A DNA stretch of 60,216 nucleotides from Actinomycetes bacterium (GTDB lineage: Bacteria; Actinomycetota; Actinomycetes; Mycobacteriales; Pseudonocardiaceae). Both the position numbers and the translations under genes were made by a program. The notes below the pieces were generated by a model, which saw nothing but the letters and a program-made list of their open reading frames with translations, was not told where the DNA came from and searched no databases. Below, piece by piece: positions 8,114-16,392 of the stretch. Location of the stretch: positions 1-60,216 of the forward strand of contig JAJYTH010000009.1 in assembly GCA_021793175.1 (NCBI GenBank), read 5' to 3'. Position 1 is the stretch's first letter. Each line of letters starts with the position of its first letter.

Positions 8114-8881
8114 TCATCCACGGCCGGCAAGTTCGGCCTCGTCGTACATATCGGCCAGACGGGCCGCGATCCTGGCCGGGTCGGCGGGCACGAGACTCAA
8201 CCACGCCTCACCGGTCCGTCCTTCGGAGACCGTGCCCAGGTAGCCCCCGGCGTCGGTGACGAACCAACTCACTCCACCGACCCGCCGTGATCCGACTCCG
8301 TCGCGCGCCCGCACCGAGAACTGTCCCGCGGCGAGAACAGGCCGCGACTGCACGGCCAAGGCTTCCCGCGCCTGCTGTTCGAACACTCGCGCACGCCGGG
8401 AAGTCGAGTCCTCCACCGCCGCGTTCGAGAGCGTGTCCAGCGCCGAAGCGGGCAGACTCACCCCCATACCCGGTCCAGAGGCGAAGTCGGGTAGCACGCC
8501 GACCGCCGCGGAGAAGACCTCCCCGGCCCGAATCGCCGTGAGGGCGACCGTACGCCGAGGCTGCACGGCCAGGATTCCCCGATCACGCGCCACCGCGGCC
8601 ACCGCACGCAACGGTTCGGAATCGGACAGATCGATCAGCGCTTCACATTCCACCATCAGTGAAGCGCCGGCGAGCAGGTCCAGTCGCTGCCGCAGCGTCG
8701 AGTCGAGCTTCCCCCCGCGGAACAGTCCTCTCTCCGCGAGGTTGGAGTACACGGCATCGCGGATGCGGGCACGTTCGTCCTGAGTCTCGCCCACACTGTG
8801 CACGGCCAACGGGGCGGGAGAACCCGGATACCCGGAATCGGACCACAAAATGTCGAGTGCGGACGCCGACACTCTGATCAC
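8114..8881 (-). CDS. ESX secretion-associated protein EspG-like
   Basis: 255 residues. Similar in length and pattern to the EspG chaperone family, which in mycobacteria binds PE-PPE heterodimers in the cytosol and hands them to a type VII secretion system. Supporting pattern: an N-terminal strand-rich start (MIRVSASALDILW), a central ALTAIRAGEVFSAAVG-type segment and a C-terminal ARIAARLADMYDEAEL helix. No signal peptide or membrane segment is present. It is the last gene of a four-gene overlapping unit, its ATG overlapping the stop of the PPE-like gene (ATGA), which matches the partner expected for EspG. Similarity is judged by eye and is low. Confidence 0.65.
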   Translation of the reverse strand: MIRVSASALDILWSDSGYPGSPAPLAVHSVGETQDERARIRDAVYSNLAERGLFRGGKLDSTLRQRLDLLAGASLMVECEALIDLSDSEPLRAVAAVARDRGILAVQPRRTVALTAIRAGEVFSAAVGVLPDFASGPGMGVSLPASALDTLSNAAVEDSTSRRARVFEQQAREALAVQSRPVLAAGQFSVRARDGVGSRRVGGVSWFVTDAGGYLGTVSEGRTGEAWLSLVPADPARIAARLADMYDEAELAGRG

Positions 8882-9501
8882 ACCGGGACCGACCTTCCAA
8901 CCGTCGAAGCGGGACCATCGCCGATGTCGTCACCGGCGCCCGTCTCCCCTGCCGTCAAACGCGGTGGCTTGGGGAACTCGGCCTCCGGCACAGCGGAACC
9001 GAGCGCCGCGGCCCGGGCGTACATCACGTCGACCGCCTGCTGTCGAGCACGCTCGGCCTCGTCCCGGCGAGCGGCCATGGCGTCGGACAATCCCACGAGC
9101 TGCCAGACATCCCCACCGGCGGCTGCCTCCCGGATCATCGCGGCCGGGTCATAGGACACGGGCTCCGGCATCTCCGCTCTCGCCCACGCAGCGGCCTCGG
9201 CCTGTCCGGTCACCGCCCGGCTCACGGCGTCCGAGACCTCGGCGGCCTGTCCCGACCATGCCGCGGCGTCACTCAACACCGAACGCACCGCTTCGGCGCC
9301 ACCGCCCTGCCAAACACCCTCGCTGGCCTTCGACAGGCCCGTCAGCGCTTCCCCTACCTCACGTAACCCTCGCGCGAGGTCGGTCCATTCACGACCGATC
9401 TCCCCCGCAGCGGCCGGGTCGTTGCCGATCCCGACCTCCGCGTACATCCGCTCGTGAGCGTACGACTCGTACCTACGGTCATCAGTTGGTCTGCGGGTCA
9501 T
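8878..9501 (-). CDS. PPE/WXG100-like helical protein, candidate type VII secretion substrate
   Basis: 207 residues, mostly helical and alanine-rich. A W-x-G turn (SEGVWQGGGAEAV, ~60-72) sits between two long predicted helices, as in WXG100 and PPE proteins. A MPEPVSYDP motif after the helical hairpin resembles the linker found in Pseudonocardiaceae PPE-like proteins. The C-terminal ~40 residues are Gly/Pro/Glu-rich and probably disordered. No signal peptide. It overlaps both neighbours by four bases (DUF3558 lipoprotein upstream, EspG-like downstream), indicating co-translation. Secretion is inferred from the fold and the neighbours; no ESX membrane core is in this window. Confidence 0.65.
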   Translation of the reverse strand: MTRRPTDDRRYESYAHERMYAEVGIGNDPAAAGEIGREWTDLARGLREVGEALTGLSKASEGVWQGGGAEAVRSVLSDAAAWSGQAAEVSDAVSRAVTGQAEAAAWARAEMPEPVSYDPAAMIREAAAGGDVWQLVGLSDAMAARRDEAERARQQAVDVMYARAAALGSAVPEAEFPKPPRLTAGETGAGDDIGDGPASTVGRSVPV

Positions 9502-10094
9502 GTCAGCTCCGACTCGATCGCCTCAGCCACCGTGGTGGCACGTTCACAGGCCTGGGACGTGTCGCGGAAATCGGCCATGGTCACATCGACGTGCACCGTC
9601 CGTATGCCGGATCGTGTGCCCGTCTCTCCGGACTCCAGCAGCACAGAACACGTGCCGTCGTCGGCCTCCCGGTCCGCCACGCGCAGCGCGGGCGCGGCGC
9701 CGACACGGATGTCCTCGGCGTCCGCCATCCCGACTCTCAGTTCCTCCAGGTCCGTATCCCTGTCCAGGGTCACCGAGACGCCGAATGCTCCCGGCTCGAC
9801 GTAGTCACACACAGGGGAACCGGCTACCGTGGTGGACTTGCCCGGGGAGGTCAACCCCGCGCGCGACCGGTCCTGCGGATCGAGCAGTGCGCAGGGATCC
9901 GATACGGAGACGGACTGTCGCGTCGAGATCGGTGGCACAACGGAGGAACCGGGCTTCGCGTCGGCCTCAGCCGTCCCTTCCGGACCGGCCATCGATCCGG
10001 GCTGTGGGTCGGAACCGCATCCGACGGTCCCGGCGGCCAGGCCGAGCACACCGACCAGCAGCGCGGGCAGTTGCCACCCCCTGCTCACCCGCAC
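9498..10094 (-). CDS. DUF3558 domain-containing lipoprotein
   Basis: 198 residues. GTG 10094 is chosen: GAGG lies 6 bp upstream and it yields a clean 24-residue lipoprotein signal (two Arg, hydrophobic LPALLVGVLGLAAG, then TVGC with the modifiable cysteine). The open frame runs back to 10139 inside the upstream gene. A Ser/Gly/Pro-rich linker precedes a DUF3558 domain beginning at about SVSDPCALLDP and containing the paired cysteines typical of the family (PVCDYV, GTCSVLL, QACERA). DUF3558 proteins are surface lipoproteins of unknown function common in Pseudonocardiaceae. Here it sits between the PE-like and PPE-like genes and overlaps the latter by four bases. Confidence 0.82.
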   Translation of the reverse strand: MRVSRGWQLPALLVGVLGLAAGTVGCGSDPQPGSMAGPEGTAEADAKPGSSVVPPISTRQSVSVSDPCALLDPQDRSRAGLTSPGKSTTVAGSPVCDYVEPGAFGVSVTLDRDTDLEELRVGMADAEDIRVGAAPALRVADREADDGTCSVLLESGETGTRSGIRTVHVDVTMADFRDTSQACERATTVAEAIESELT

Positions 10095-10101
10095 GCGGTC
10101 C

Positions 10102-10470
10102 TCAACCCCCACCCACACAATCGGTCCCGGCGGCCGCATCCGAATCCTGCTCGTCGTAGCGCCGCAGGGCGGTCTCGATGCGCTGTTTGAGTTCCTCGAT
10201 CTCCTGGCCGAAGCGAGTCAACGACTCCACGGCCGAACCGGCGTCGTCGATGCCGTATCGCGCCATGAACTCGCCGATCTCCTTGGCATAGCCATCACCG
10301 AGCGGAACTGTTCGGCCCAACACTTTCGCCTGGCGAACCATCCGGCCCACCGCATCCTGGACCTCGCTCAGTTTGCCGAAAGCCTCGGTAGCGAGTTCCG
10401 GCGAGACGGCAAAGCCGTCGGATGGCAGCGTGAGCCCGGAGTCCGGCACGTGTACGCCGGCATCGGTCAT
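10102..10470 (-). CDS. PE/WXG100-like small helical protein
   Basis: 122 residues. ATG 10470 is preferred over the upstream ATG at 10494 because AAAGAGGTG lies 5 bp ahead. Two amphipathic helices (ELATEAFGKLSEVQDAVGRM and AVESLTRFGQEIEELKQRIE) flank a PLGDGYAKEIGEF region, giving a PE-like helical hairpin. A Y-x-x-x-D tripeptide spacing (YGIDD) matches the general type VII export signal, though this is a weak motif. It is the first gene of the cassette; the downstream lipoprotein GTG lies 7 bp after its stop. Pairing with the PPE-like protein two genes on is inferred. Confidence 0.62.
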   Translation of the reverse strand: MTDAGVHVPDSGLTLPSDGFAVSPELATEAFGKLSEVQDAVGRMVRQAKVLGRTVPLGDGYAKEIGEFMARYGIDDAGSAVESLTRFGQEIEELKQRIETALRRYDEQDSDAAAGTDCVGGG

Positions 10471-10498
10471 CACCGCACCTCTTTCGGTAGTCAACCGA

Positions 10499-10517
10499 CT
10501 ACGCTGCCGTAGCGTAG
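10499..10517. repeat. Inverted repeat upstream of the PE-like gene
   Basis: CTACGCT and AGCGTAG form a perfect 7-bp inverted repeat around a 5-bp centre, 29-47 bp upstream of the start of the PE/PPE-like operon. It could be an operator or a 5' UTR hairpin. Confidence 0.55.
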
Positions 10518-10663
10518 GCGAGATCGTCCAGTCGCCAAGATCTGTGATCCGAAGTCACCTGAAAGGGGCAAACACGCCTGTGGGATGCTTGCCCGCCGCA
10601 GTGAATGATCAACAGGGCTGGCGTACCGAATCCGCAGACATTTGACACACTGCGTGCCAGGCC

Positions 10664-10679
10664 GACTCGCAGGCGAGTC
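10664..10679. repeat. Perfect inverted repeat upstream of moxR
   Basis: GACTCGC-AG-GCGAGTC, a 7-bp perfect palindrome, about 70 bp upstream of the moxR GTG and ~17 bp downstream of a -35-like TTGACA (10642-10647). No good -10 is seen at normal spacing. A regulator site is the likeliest reading. Confidence 0.5.
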
Positions 10680-10747
10680 CGCCCACCTACGAAGGTCCCC
10701 AAGGGCGTTCGTGACAGCAGCGAGGGCTTTTCGTACCAGGAGGTCGT

Positions 10748-11827
10748 GTGACGTCGAGAGGACAGTCCACCGCTACCGCCCCGTTGGCCGACGGTCAGCC
10801 CACCACCGAGGTGCGCTACCCGTCCGGCGGGTTCCCCGGCGACGCCCCTGGGGAAGACCACGGCGCGCCTGCGAACCTTGACCAGCTCCACGACATCGCC
10901 AGACGCATCGCCGCCAACGTCGAACGAGTACTGGTCGGCAAACCGGAAGTCGTCCGCATAGCGCTGGTCACCCTGCTTGCGGAAGGACACCTGCTCCTCG
11001 AGGACGTGCCCGGTGTCGGCAAGACCTCGCTGGCCAAAGCGCTCGCCCGGTCGATCGACTGCACCGTGAGCCGTGTCCAGTTCACGCCGGACCTGCTGCC
11101 CAGCGACGTCACCGGTGTCTCGATCTACAACCGTCAGCATTCCGACTTCGAGTTCCGCCCGGGCCCGGTGTTCGCCAACATCGTGGTCGGTGACGAGATC
11201 AACCGCGCGTCCCCGAAAACCCAGTCGGCGCTGCTGGAATGCATGGAAGAGCACCAGGTCACCGTCGACTCCACGACGTACGAACTCGGCAAACCGTTCA
11301 TGGTGATCGCCACCCAGAACCCGGTCGAGATGGAAGGCACCTACGCGCTGCCGGAAGCACAGCGCGACCGGTTCACCGCCAGACTGTCCATCGGCTACCC
11401 GGACACGGCCGCCGAACTGGCGATGGTGGACGAGCACGCCGGACACAATCCGTTGGATCAACTGGAACCCGTCTCCGACGGCGCGACGGTACAACGGCTC
11501 ATCGAGGTCGTCCGTGGGCTCCACGTGTCCCCGGAGGTGAAACAGTACGCGGTCGAGCTCACCTCGGCCACGAGGCAGCTGCCGGAGGTGCGACTCGGCG
11601 CCTCCCCGCGAGCGACGCTGCAACTCGTCCGTGCCGCACGGGCGCAGGCAGCCCTTTCCGGCCGGGAGTTCGTGGTACCGGACGACCTGCACGCCGTGGC
11701 CGCTCCCGTGCTGGCCCATCGGCTCGTGCTCACCACCGAGGCGCACGCCGCCCGTAGATCGGCCACGGACGTCGTCCGCACCGTGCTGGCTCGCGTGCCC
11801 GTGCCGCACGGCCCCCGACCCCGGTAA
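10748..11827 (+). CDS. MoxR family AAA+ ATPase
   Basis: 359 residues. AAA_3-type MoxR ATPases act as chaperones, often for proteins with von Willebrand A or DUF58 domains. Walker A is LEDVPGVGKTSLAKAL, Walker B is VGDEINRASPKTQSALLECM, sensor 1 is MVIATQNPVEMEGTYALPEA, and the conserved ASPRATLQLVRAARA helix is near the C-terminus. The first ~45 residues are Pro/Gly-rich and unconserved. The GTG start has AGGAGG 5 bp upstream. It is followed after 8 bp by DUF58 and then a transglutaminase, the standard MoxR-DUF58-TgpA cluster of actinomycetes. Confidence 0.93.
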   Translation: MTSRGQSTATAPLADGQPTTEVRYPSGGFPGDAPGEDHGAPANLDQLHDIARRIAANVERVLVGKPEVVRIALVTLLAEGHLLLEDVPGVGKTSLAKALARSIDCTVSRVQFTPDLLPSDVTGVSIYNRQHSDFEFRPGPVFANIVVGDEINRASPKTQSALLECMEEHQVTVDSTTYELGKPFMVIATQNPVEMEGTYALPEAQRDRFTARLSIGYPDTAAELAMVDEHAGHNPLDQLEPVSDGATVQRLIEVVRGLHVSPEVKQYAVELTSATRQLPEVRLGASPRATLQLVRAARAQAALSGREFVVPDDLHAVAAPVLAHRLVLTTEAHAARRSATDVVRTVLARVPVPHGPRPR

Positions 11828-11835
11828 CGCGCAAC

Positions 11836-13107
11836 ATGTTCCGCTCGTTGTCCGGCCTCACCACCCGGGGCCGGTGCCTGCTCGCCGCGGGAGTCGCCGC
11901 GGGTGTGTGCGCTGTCGTACTCAACGAGCGCGACCTGCTGCGGGTCGCGGTGTTCGTCCTCGCCCTTCCCCTGTGCGTGGTGCTGTTGGCGTCGGCCGCG
12001 CGTATGACCATCTCCGCGTCGCGCTCGCTCCTGCCCGAACGGATCTCCGTCGGTGGCCGGGGCGAGGTGCAACTCGACCTGTGGCGCACGGGCCGTATGC
12101 CCGCCGGCGAGGTGCTGCTCGAAGACGGCTTGCCTTACACGTTCGGTGACAGGCCCCGCTTCGTCGTGGAGCGGTTGCCCCATCGACGGGCGGTACCGCT
12201 GCGCTATCCGGTGCAACCCACTCTGCGGGGCGTGCACCAGATCGGTCCGCTGCGGGCCACCATCACCGACCCGTTCGGATTGTGTGAGTTCGAGCGTGAC
12301 CTCGTGTCGCACTCACGGCTGGTCGTCGTACCGCGTGTCACCACCCTGTGGGGACTGCCGCGCGGAGCTGGCATCGGATCGGGTCAGGACAGCAGTATCC
12401 GTCTGCACGCGGGGCAGGGCGAAGCCGACGTCGTGGTCCGTCAGTACCGTCAGGGCGACGACCTGCGCAAAGTGCATTGGCGGTCGACTGCCCGGCGCGA
12501 CGAGTTGATGGTGCGGGTCGAGGAACGCCCCTGGCACGGGGGTACCACGGTGTTGCTCGACCATCGCGCGACGGCTCATCGCGGTTCCGGGGTGCAATCC
12601 AGTTTGGAGTGGGCCGTCGAATTCGCCGCCAGCGTGTGCCTGCATCTGAACAAGGCCGGACAGCACGTGCGATTGGTCAGTGAACACGGCAGGCTGCTCG
12701 CCGACGCGCCCGAGGAAGCCGGAGCGAGTCACGCCGGCGCGGTGTTGGAGGCCCTCGCCGTACTGCAACCCGGTCATGCACGGGACATCGTCCTGGGCTC
12801 CGACCCGGGACAGGGCCAAGAGCTGATCGCGGTGCTCGGCACAGTCGGTACCGAGTCCGTCCATGAGATCACCCGGCACCGTGCTCGCGGCACCCGGAAC
12901 CTCGCGGTCCTCCTCGACACCATCGCCTGGGAAAGCTCGGACACGCCCGCGGACGGTGACGTCGCGGTCGAGGACACGGCCACGCTGCTGCGCGCTGCGG
13001 GCTGGGGCGTCGTGGTGGTGAAGCCGGAACACTCCGTCGCCGACGTGTGGGCACAACTGTGCCGCACGACAACACCCGGCGCCTCGTTGATCGGGGGTGT
13101 CTCATGA
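11836..13107 (+). CDS. DUF58 domain-containing membrane protein
   Basis: 423 residues. Two hydrophobic segments at the N-terminus (CLLAAGVAAGVCAVVL and VAVFVLALPLCVVLLASAA) anchor the protein. The DUF58 signature YRQGDDLRKVHWRSTARR is present at about residues 204-221, and a vWA-like C-terminal region follows. DUF58 proteins are the usual partners of MoxR ATPases; their biochemical role is not established. The stop overlaps the transglutaminase ATG (ATGA), so expression is coupled. No clear ribosome site precedes the ATG, 8 bp after the moxR stop. Confidence 0.9.
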   Translation: MFRSLSGLTTRGRCLLAAGVAAGVCAVVLNERDLLRVAVFVLALPLCVVLLASAARMTISASRSLLPERISVGGRGEVQLDLWRTGRMPAGEVLLEDGLPYTFGDRPRFVVERLPHRRAVPLRYPVQPTLRGVHQIGPLRATITDPFGLCEFERDLVSHSRLVVVPRVTTLWGLPRGAGIGSGQDSSIRLHAGQGEADVVVRQYRQGDDLRKVHWRSTARRDELMVRVEERPWHGGTTVLLDHRATAHRGSGVQSSLEWAVEFAASVCLHLNKAGQHVRLVSEHGRLLADAPEEAGASHAGAVLEALAVLQPGHARDIVLGSDPGQGQELIAVLGTVGTESVHEITRHRARGTRNLAVLLDTIAWESSDTPADGDVAVEDTATLLRAAGWGVVVVKPEHSVADVWAQLCRTTTPGASLIGGVS

Positions 13108-15632
13108 CGACCACGGCCTCCCGGCCCCGGCACACCCGGCAACGCCCCGAATCCGACCGTAGCGCGGCTCGCGGCATGGCTGCGGCGAGCACGCTGCTCG
13201 CTCCCGCTGCGGCCATGTTCGCCACCGTCAGCGCCGCCACCTCACTGACCGGTGTCATCGAAGGCGGCGCCTGGCTGGCCTACATCGCCGTGGCCGCCCT
13301 CCTGGTGGCGTGCACCGGCCTCGCGCTGCGTTCACTGCGCCTGCCCACACTCCTGACGGCACCGGCTCAGGCGCTGGTCCTGCTGTTGCTGGCCACGGGC
13401 GCGTTCACGCGCAACGGCATCCTGGCCGTCATCCCCGGCCCCGCCGCGTTCTCCGAACTGAACGATGTCCTAACGACCGCGTTCGAGGAGATCAGAACCG
13501 GAGTCCCCCCTGTCGAGGGCAGCGTCTCGATCCTGTGTCTGGCCACGATCGCCGTCGGAGTCGTCGCGATCCTGGTGGACACGCTCGTCGTCGCGGCGTC
13601 CGCCCCGGCGGCCGCGGGTCTCGTTCTGCTGTGTGTCTACGCGGTGCCGTCGGCGCTGGCCGACGATCTACTGTCGTGGTGGACGTTCGTCCTCGGGGCG
13701 ACGGCGTTCGCCGTGCTCCTCGCCGTAGACGGCAGCCATCGGCACAGCCGTTGGCGGAACCGGTCGACTCCCGGAACAGGTGTCTCCGCCGTGGCCGTGT
13801 CCGCCCCGGCCGCCGTCGTGGCGGGGGCATTGTCCGCCGGGCTCGTCGCGGGCATCGCGGTCACGAGCGTCGGCACCGAGGGCAGACTGCCCGGCAGTTC
13901 GGGCGACCAAGCCGTGTTGGGCGGCCTCGGGGTCAACCCGTTCACCTCGCTGCGCGGCATGCTCGATCAAGGGGACGACGTACCCCTGTTCCGTGTCACC
14001 GGGCTCGACGACGACCAGCGACCGCTACGCGCGTTCACCCTCGACACCTACCGCCCCAACGAGGGGTGGGGACTGCCCGACGGCCCCATGCCCGCCGGCG
14101 TTCCCGCCAACGGCGAACTCCCCTTGGCCTCGGGCGACGACGGTGAGGCTCCCGGTCGAGAGATCCACATCGAACCCGTGCACTGGAACGACGTGTGGTT
14201 GCCCGTCTACGGCTCCCCCCGTGTCCTGCGGGGCCTTTCCGACGGTTGGTACTACGACCACACCAGCGGCTCGGTGTTCCGCGAACGCAGGCAGAACCCC
14301 GCCGCCTACACCGAGGTGGCGGCTCTGGAGGAACCGACGAGAGCCGAGCTGCGCCAGGTTACGTCCGACCCCGGCGCTGTCGCCGACGTCTACACCAACG
14401 ACAGCGGTGTCGATCCTCGGGTGGCCGAGCTCGCCCGGCGGATCACGGCCTCGGCCGACACCACATTCGACAAGGTGCACGCGGTGTGGAGGCACTTCGA
14501 CACCGCGAACGGCTTCACCTACGACACCCAGACCGCACCGGCGGCCGACAGCGACGCCCTCGCGGACTTCGTCCTCAACGGCAAACGGGGTTACTGCGAA
14601 CAGTTCGCCTCGACGATGGCGGTGATGCTGCGATCACTCGACATTCCCGCGAGGGTCGCCGTCGGATTCACAAGCGGCTACCGCGATGGCGACGCTCGCA
14701 CCATCACCTCACGCGACGCCCACGCCTGGGTGGAGGTTCACTTCGGTGAGCTCGGCTGGGTGAGCTTCGATCCCACTCCGCTGTCGGACGGTCGTGGCTA
14801 TGTGCCTTCGTACCTGGACGACGACGGCGCCTCCGGCAGCGATCGGTCCGGCGACGACGACGCCGCGTCGAGCACACCGCCGGAATCGTCCTCACAGAGC
14901 GCGCAGCAGCCCACCCAGGACCAGGCCGAGCAGGAAGCCAGCGCCCAACCCGAGCAACAACGCCCGTTCTCCACCTCCGACTCGTGGTGGGGTATCGCGG
15001 GGATGGTCCTCGCTGCCGCCGCCGTGATCGCCACGGTCGTCGCCGCCGTCACAGCCCGGCGCCGACGCGAGAACTCCCCTCAGGGGACAGGCGTGGGCTC
15101 CCTGTCGTGGGCGCTCATCCTGGCCGTGACCCTCTGGGCCCTGACCGTGGCTTTGGTGACGTGGTGGGTGCACTGGGTCGTGACACTCGTTCTGCTCGCG
15201 GCGTCCGCGTTGGCGCTGGTTCCGTGGGCGCTACGCCGCGTACAGCGACACCGCCGACTTCGCGAAGTGGAACAGGCCCAGGAGACCGCAGCGGCCGATG
15301 CCGCGTGGCGGGAGCTGCTCCAAGAGTGTGTGGACCGCGGCATCGACATCTCCGAACACGACACCGTGCGGATCACCGCCCAGAAGATCGTTCAACAGCA
15401 GCGACTCGACAAACAGGCCAAGAACAACCTGCGCGCGGTCGTGACCACGGTCGAGCGCGTGTGGTACAGCCCCGAAGCTCGGCGGCGCGACGGTCGGGAC
15501 ACCGGGTTTTCGAAGGCGTTCCACGACGTCCTGGACGGCCTCGAACGCGCGGCACCGCTGTCCTGGCAAGACCGGCTGCTGCCCCGTTCGATCCTGCGGA
15601 ACGTGAGGCGGCGGAGTCCGCGGTCTCGGTGA
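13104..15632 (+). CDS. Transglutaminase-like membrane protein (TgpA/DUF3488 + DUF4129 type)
   Basis: 842 residues. The N-terminal third has about six membrane segments (TgpA N-domain). A large extracytoplasmic region carries a transglutaminase-like core with the Cys-His-Asp triad visible in GYCEQFASTMAVMLR, DAHAWVEVHF and WVSFDPTP. An acidic/Gln-rich linker leads to two further membrane segments (AGMVLAAAAVIATVVAAV and LILAVTLWALTVALVTWW). The C-terminal ~120 residues form a DUF4129-like cytoplasmic helical domain. ATG 13104 overlaps the DUF58 stop; the frame extends upstream to 13047 without support. Likely extracellular protein cross-linking or proteolysis, inferred from family. Confidence 0.9.
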   Translation: MTTTASRPRHTRQRPESDRSAARGMAAASTLLAPAAAMFATVSAATSLTGVIEGGAWLAYIAVAALLVACTGLALRSLRLPTLLTAPAQALVLLLLATGAFTRNGILAVIPGPAAFSELNDVLTTAFEEIRTGVPPVEGSVSILCLATIAVGVVAILVDTLVVAASAPAAAGLVLLCVYAVPSALADDLLSWWTFVLGATAFAVLLAVDGSHRHSRWRNRSTPGTGVSAVAVSAPAAVVAGALSAGLVAGIAVTSVGTEGRLPGSSGDQAVLGGLGVNPFTSLRGMLDQGDDVPLFRVTGLDDDQRPLRAFTLDTYRPNEGWGLPDGPMPAGVPANGELPLASGDDGEAPGREIHIEPVHWNDVWLPVYGSPRVLRGLSDGWYYDHTSGSVFRERRQNPAAYTEVAALEEPTRAELRQVTSDPGAVADVYTNDSGVDPRVAELARRITASADTTFDKVHAVWRHFDTANGFTYDTQTAPAADSDALADFVLNGKRGYCEQFASTMAVMLRSLDIPARVAVGFTSGYRDGDARTITSRDAHAWVEVHFGELGWVSFDPTPLSDGRGYVPSYLDDDGASGSDRSGDDDAASSTPPESSSQSAQQPTQDQAEQEASAQPEQQRPFSTSDSWWGIAGMVLAAAAVIATVVAAVTARRRRENSPQGTGVGSLSWALILAVTLWALTVALVTWWVHWVVTLVLLAASALALVPWALRRVQRHRRLREVEQAQETAAADAAWRELLQECVDRGIDISEHDTVRITAQKIVQQQRLDKQAKNNLRAVVTTVERVWYSPEARRRDGRDTGFSKAFHDVLDGLERAAPLSWQDRLLPRSILRNVRRRSPRSR

Positions 15633-15647
15633 TCCGACACGAAAAAT

Positions 15648-15703
15648 CCGCTGCTCGGGGTTGGCGAACGGACCCTCGGTTCATTCGCGAACCCCGGCAG
15701 CGG
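15648..15703. terminator. Hairpin between convergent transglutaminase and DUF3040 genes
   Basis: An imperfect inverted repeat pairs CCGCTGCTCGGGGTTGGCGAA (approximate left arm) with a near complement ending GAACCCCGGCAGCGG. It lies in the 102-bp gap between two convergent genes and probably terminates both. There is no T tract on the plus side; an A5 run precedes it at 15642-15646, giving T5 on the minus side. Confidence 0.6.
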
Positions 15704-15734
15704 ACAGCTGTCCCGGATGCCGGACTGGTGTGGG

Positions 15735-16151
15735 CTAACGGTCCTCGAAGCGCCGGCGGAACCGCTCCTCCATGCGCTCGGTGAAAGAACTCTTGGCGGG
15801 AGAACCGCCTCGGCCCCCACGACCGTCCCGGCTCTGGGGCACAGCGTCATCGGCCTCCCCTGATGCCCCCAGCGCTGTCACTGCCAGTAGCACACCGCCG
15901 AACATCACCAGAAACCCGAGCACACTGAGCCACGGGATCTCGGCGACGCGAAGGAATGCCGCCTGGCCCGCGACACCGAGCACGAGCATGGCGACGCCCA
16001 CTACGAAGAGAGCGATACCCTGCAGACGTCGACGGCGCGTAGGGCGGCGCATCCTGGTACCGCGCACAGTGGATGCGAATTTGGGGTCCTCGGCATAGAG
16101 CTCGCGCTCGATCTGGTCGAGCAGCCGCTGCTCATGCTCGGAGAGTGGCAT
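15735..16151 (-). CDS. DUF3040 domain-containing membrane protein
   Basis: 138 residues. The N-terminal MPLSEHEQRLLDQIERELYA motif defines the actinobacterial DUF3040 family. Two adjacent hydrophobic segments follow (GIALFVVGVAMLVLGVAG and LSVLGFLVMFGGVLLAVTAL), then a Gly/Arg-rich tail. GGAGGAGG lies just before the ATG. The mycobacterial homologue lies close to mraZ, so the neighbourhood is conserved, but the function is unknown. Confidence 0.92.
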   Translation of the reverse strand: MPLSEHEQRLLDQIERELYAEDPKFASTVRGTRMRRPTRRRRLQGIALFVVGVAMLVLGVAGQAAFLRVAEIPWLSVLGFLVMFGGVLLAVTALGASGEADDAVPQSRDGRGGRGGSPAKSSFTERMEERFRRRFEDR

Positions 16152-16392
16152 CTTTCCTCCTCCGGCACAGCGTTATCTGATGACCCCCTAGTGGGTGCCG
16201 GAACCACGTGAAGACGTCGACCCGGGCTACCCCCGTTGGGGTGTCAATACCAGGATACGAGGCGCACGCGCGGACGACTACCCGATCTCCCCCCTTACGC
16301 CGCTGGTTTTGCCTCGAACAGCCCAACGCTGCCGTGCGCGGCGACGCCCAGCCTGATAAAACGAATGTTCGGTGCCTTCTGACGGCATGTTC

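Noticed and set aside
7789-8130. 113-codon minus-strand frame between the mraZ promoter and the EspG-like gene
   Set aside because: Runs through 10- and 11-bp tandem repeats, has no motif, no ribosome site and no conserved start; treated as non-coding.
16152-16392. Possible SOS (LexA) box near dinB
   Set aside because: No GAAC-N4-GTTC palindrome was found in the gaps around dinB or upstream of recN.
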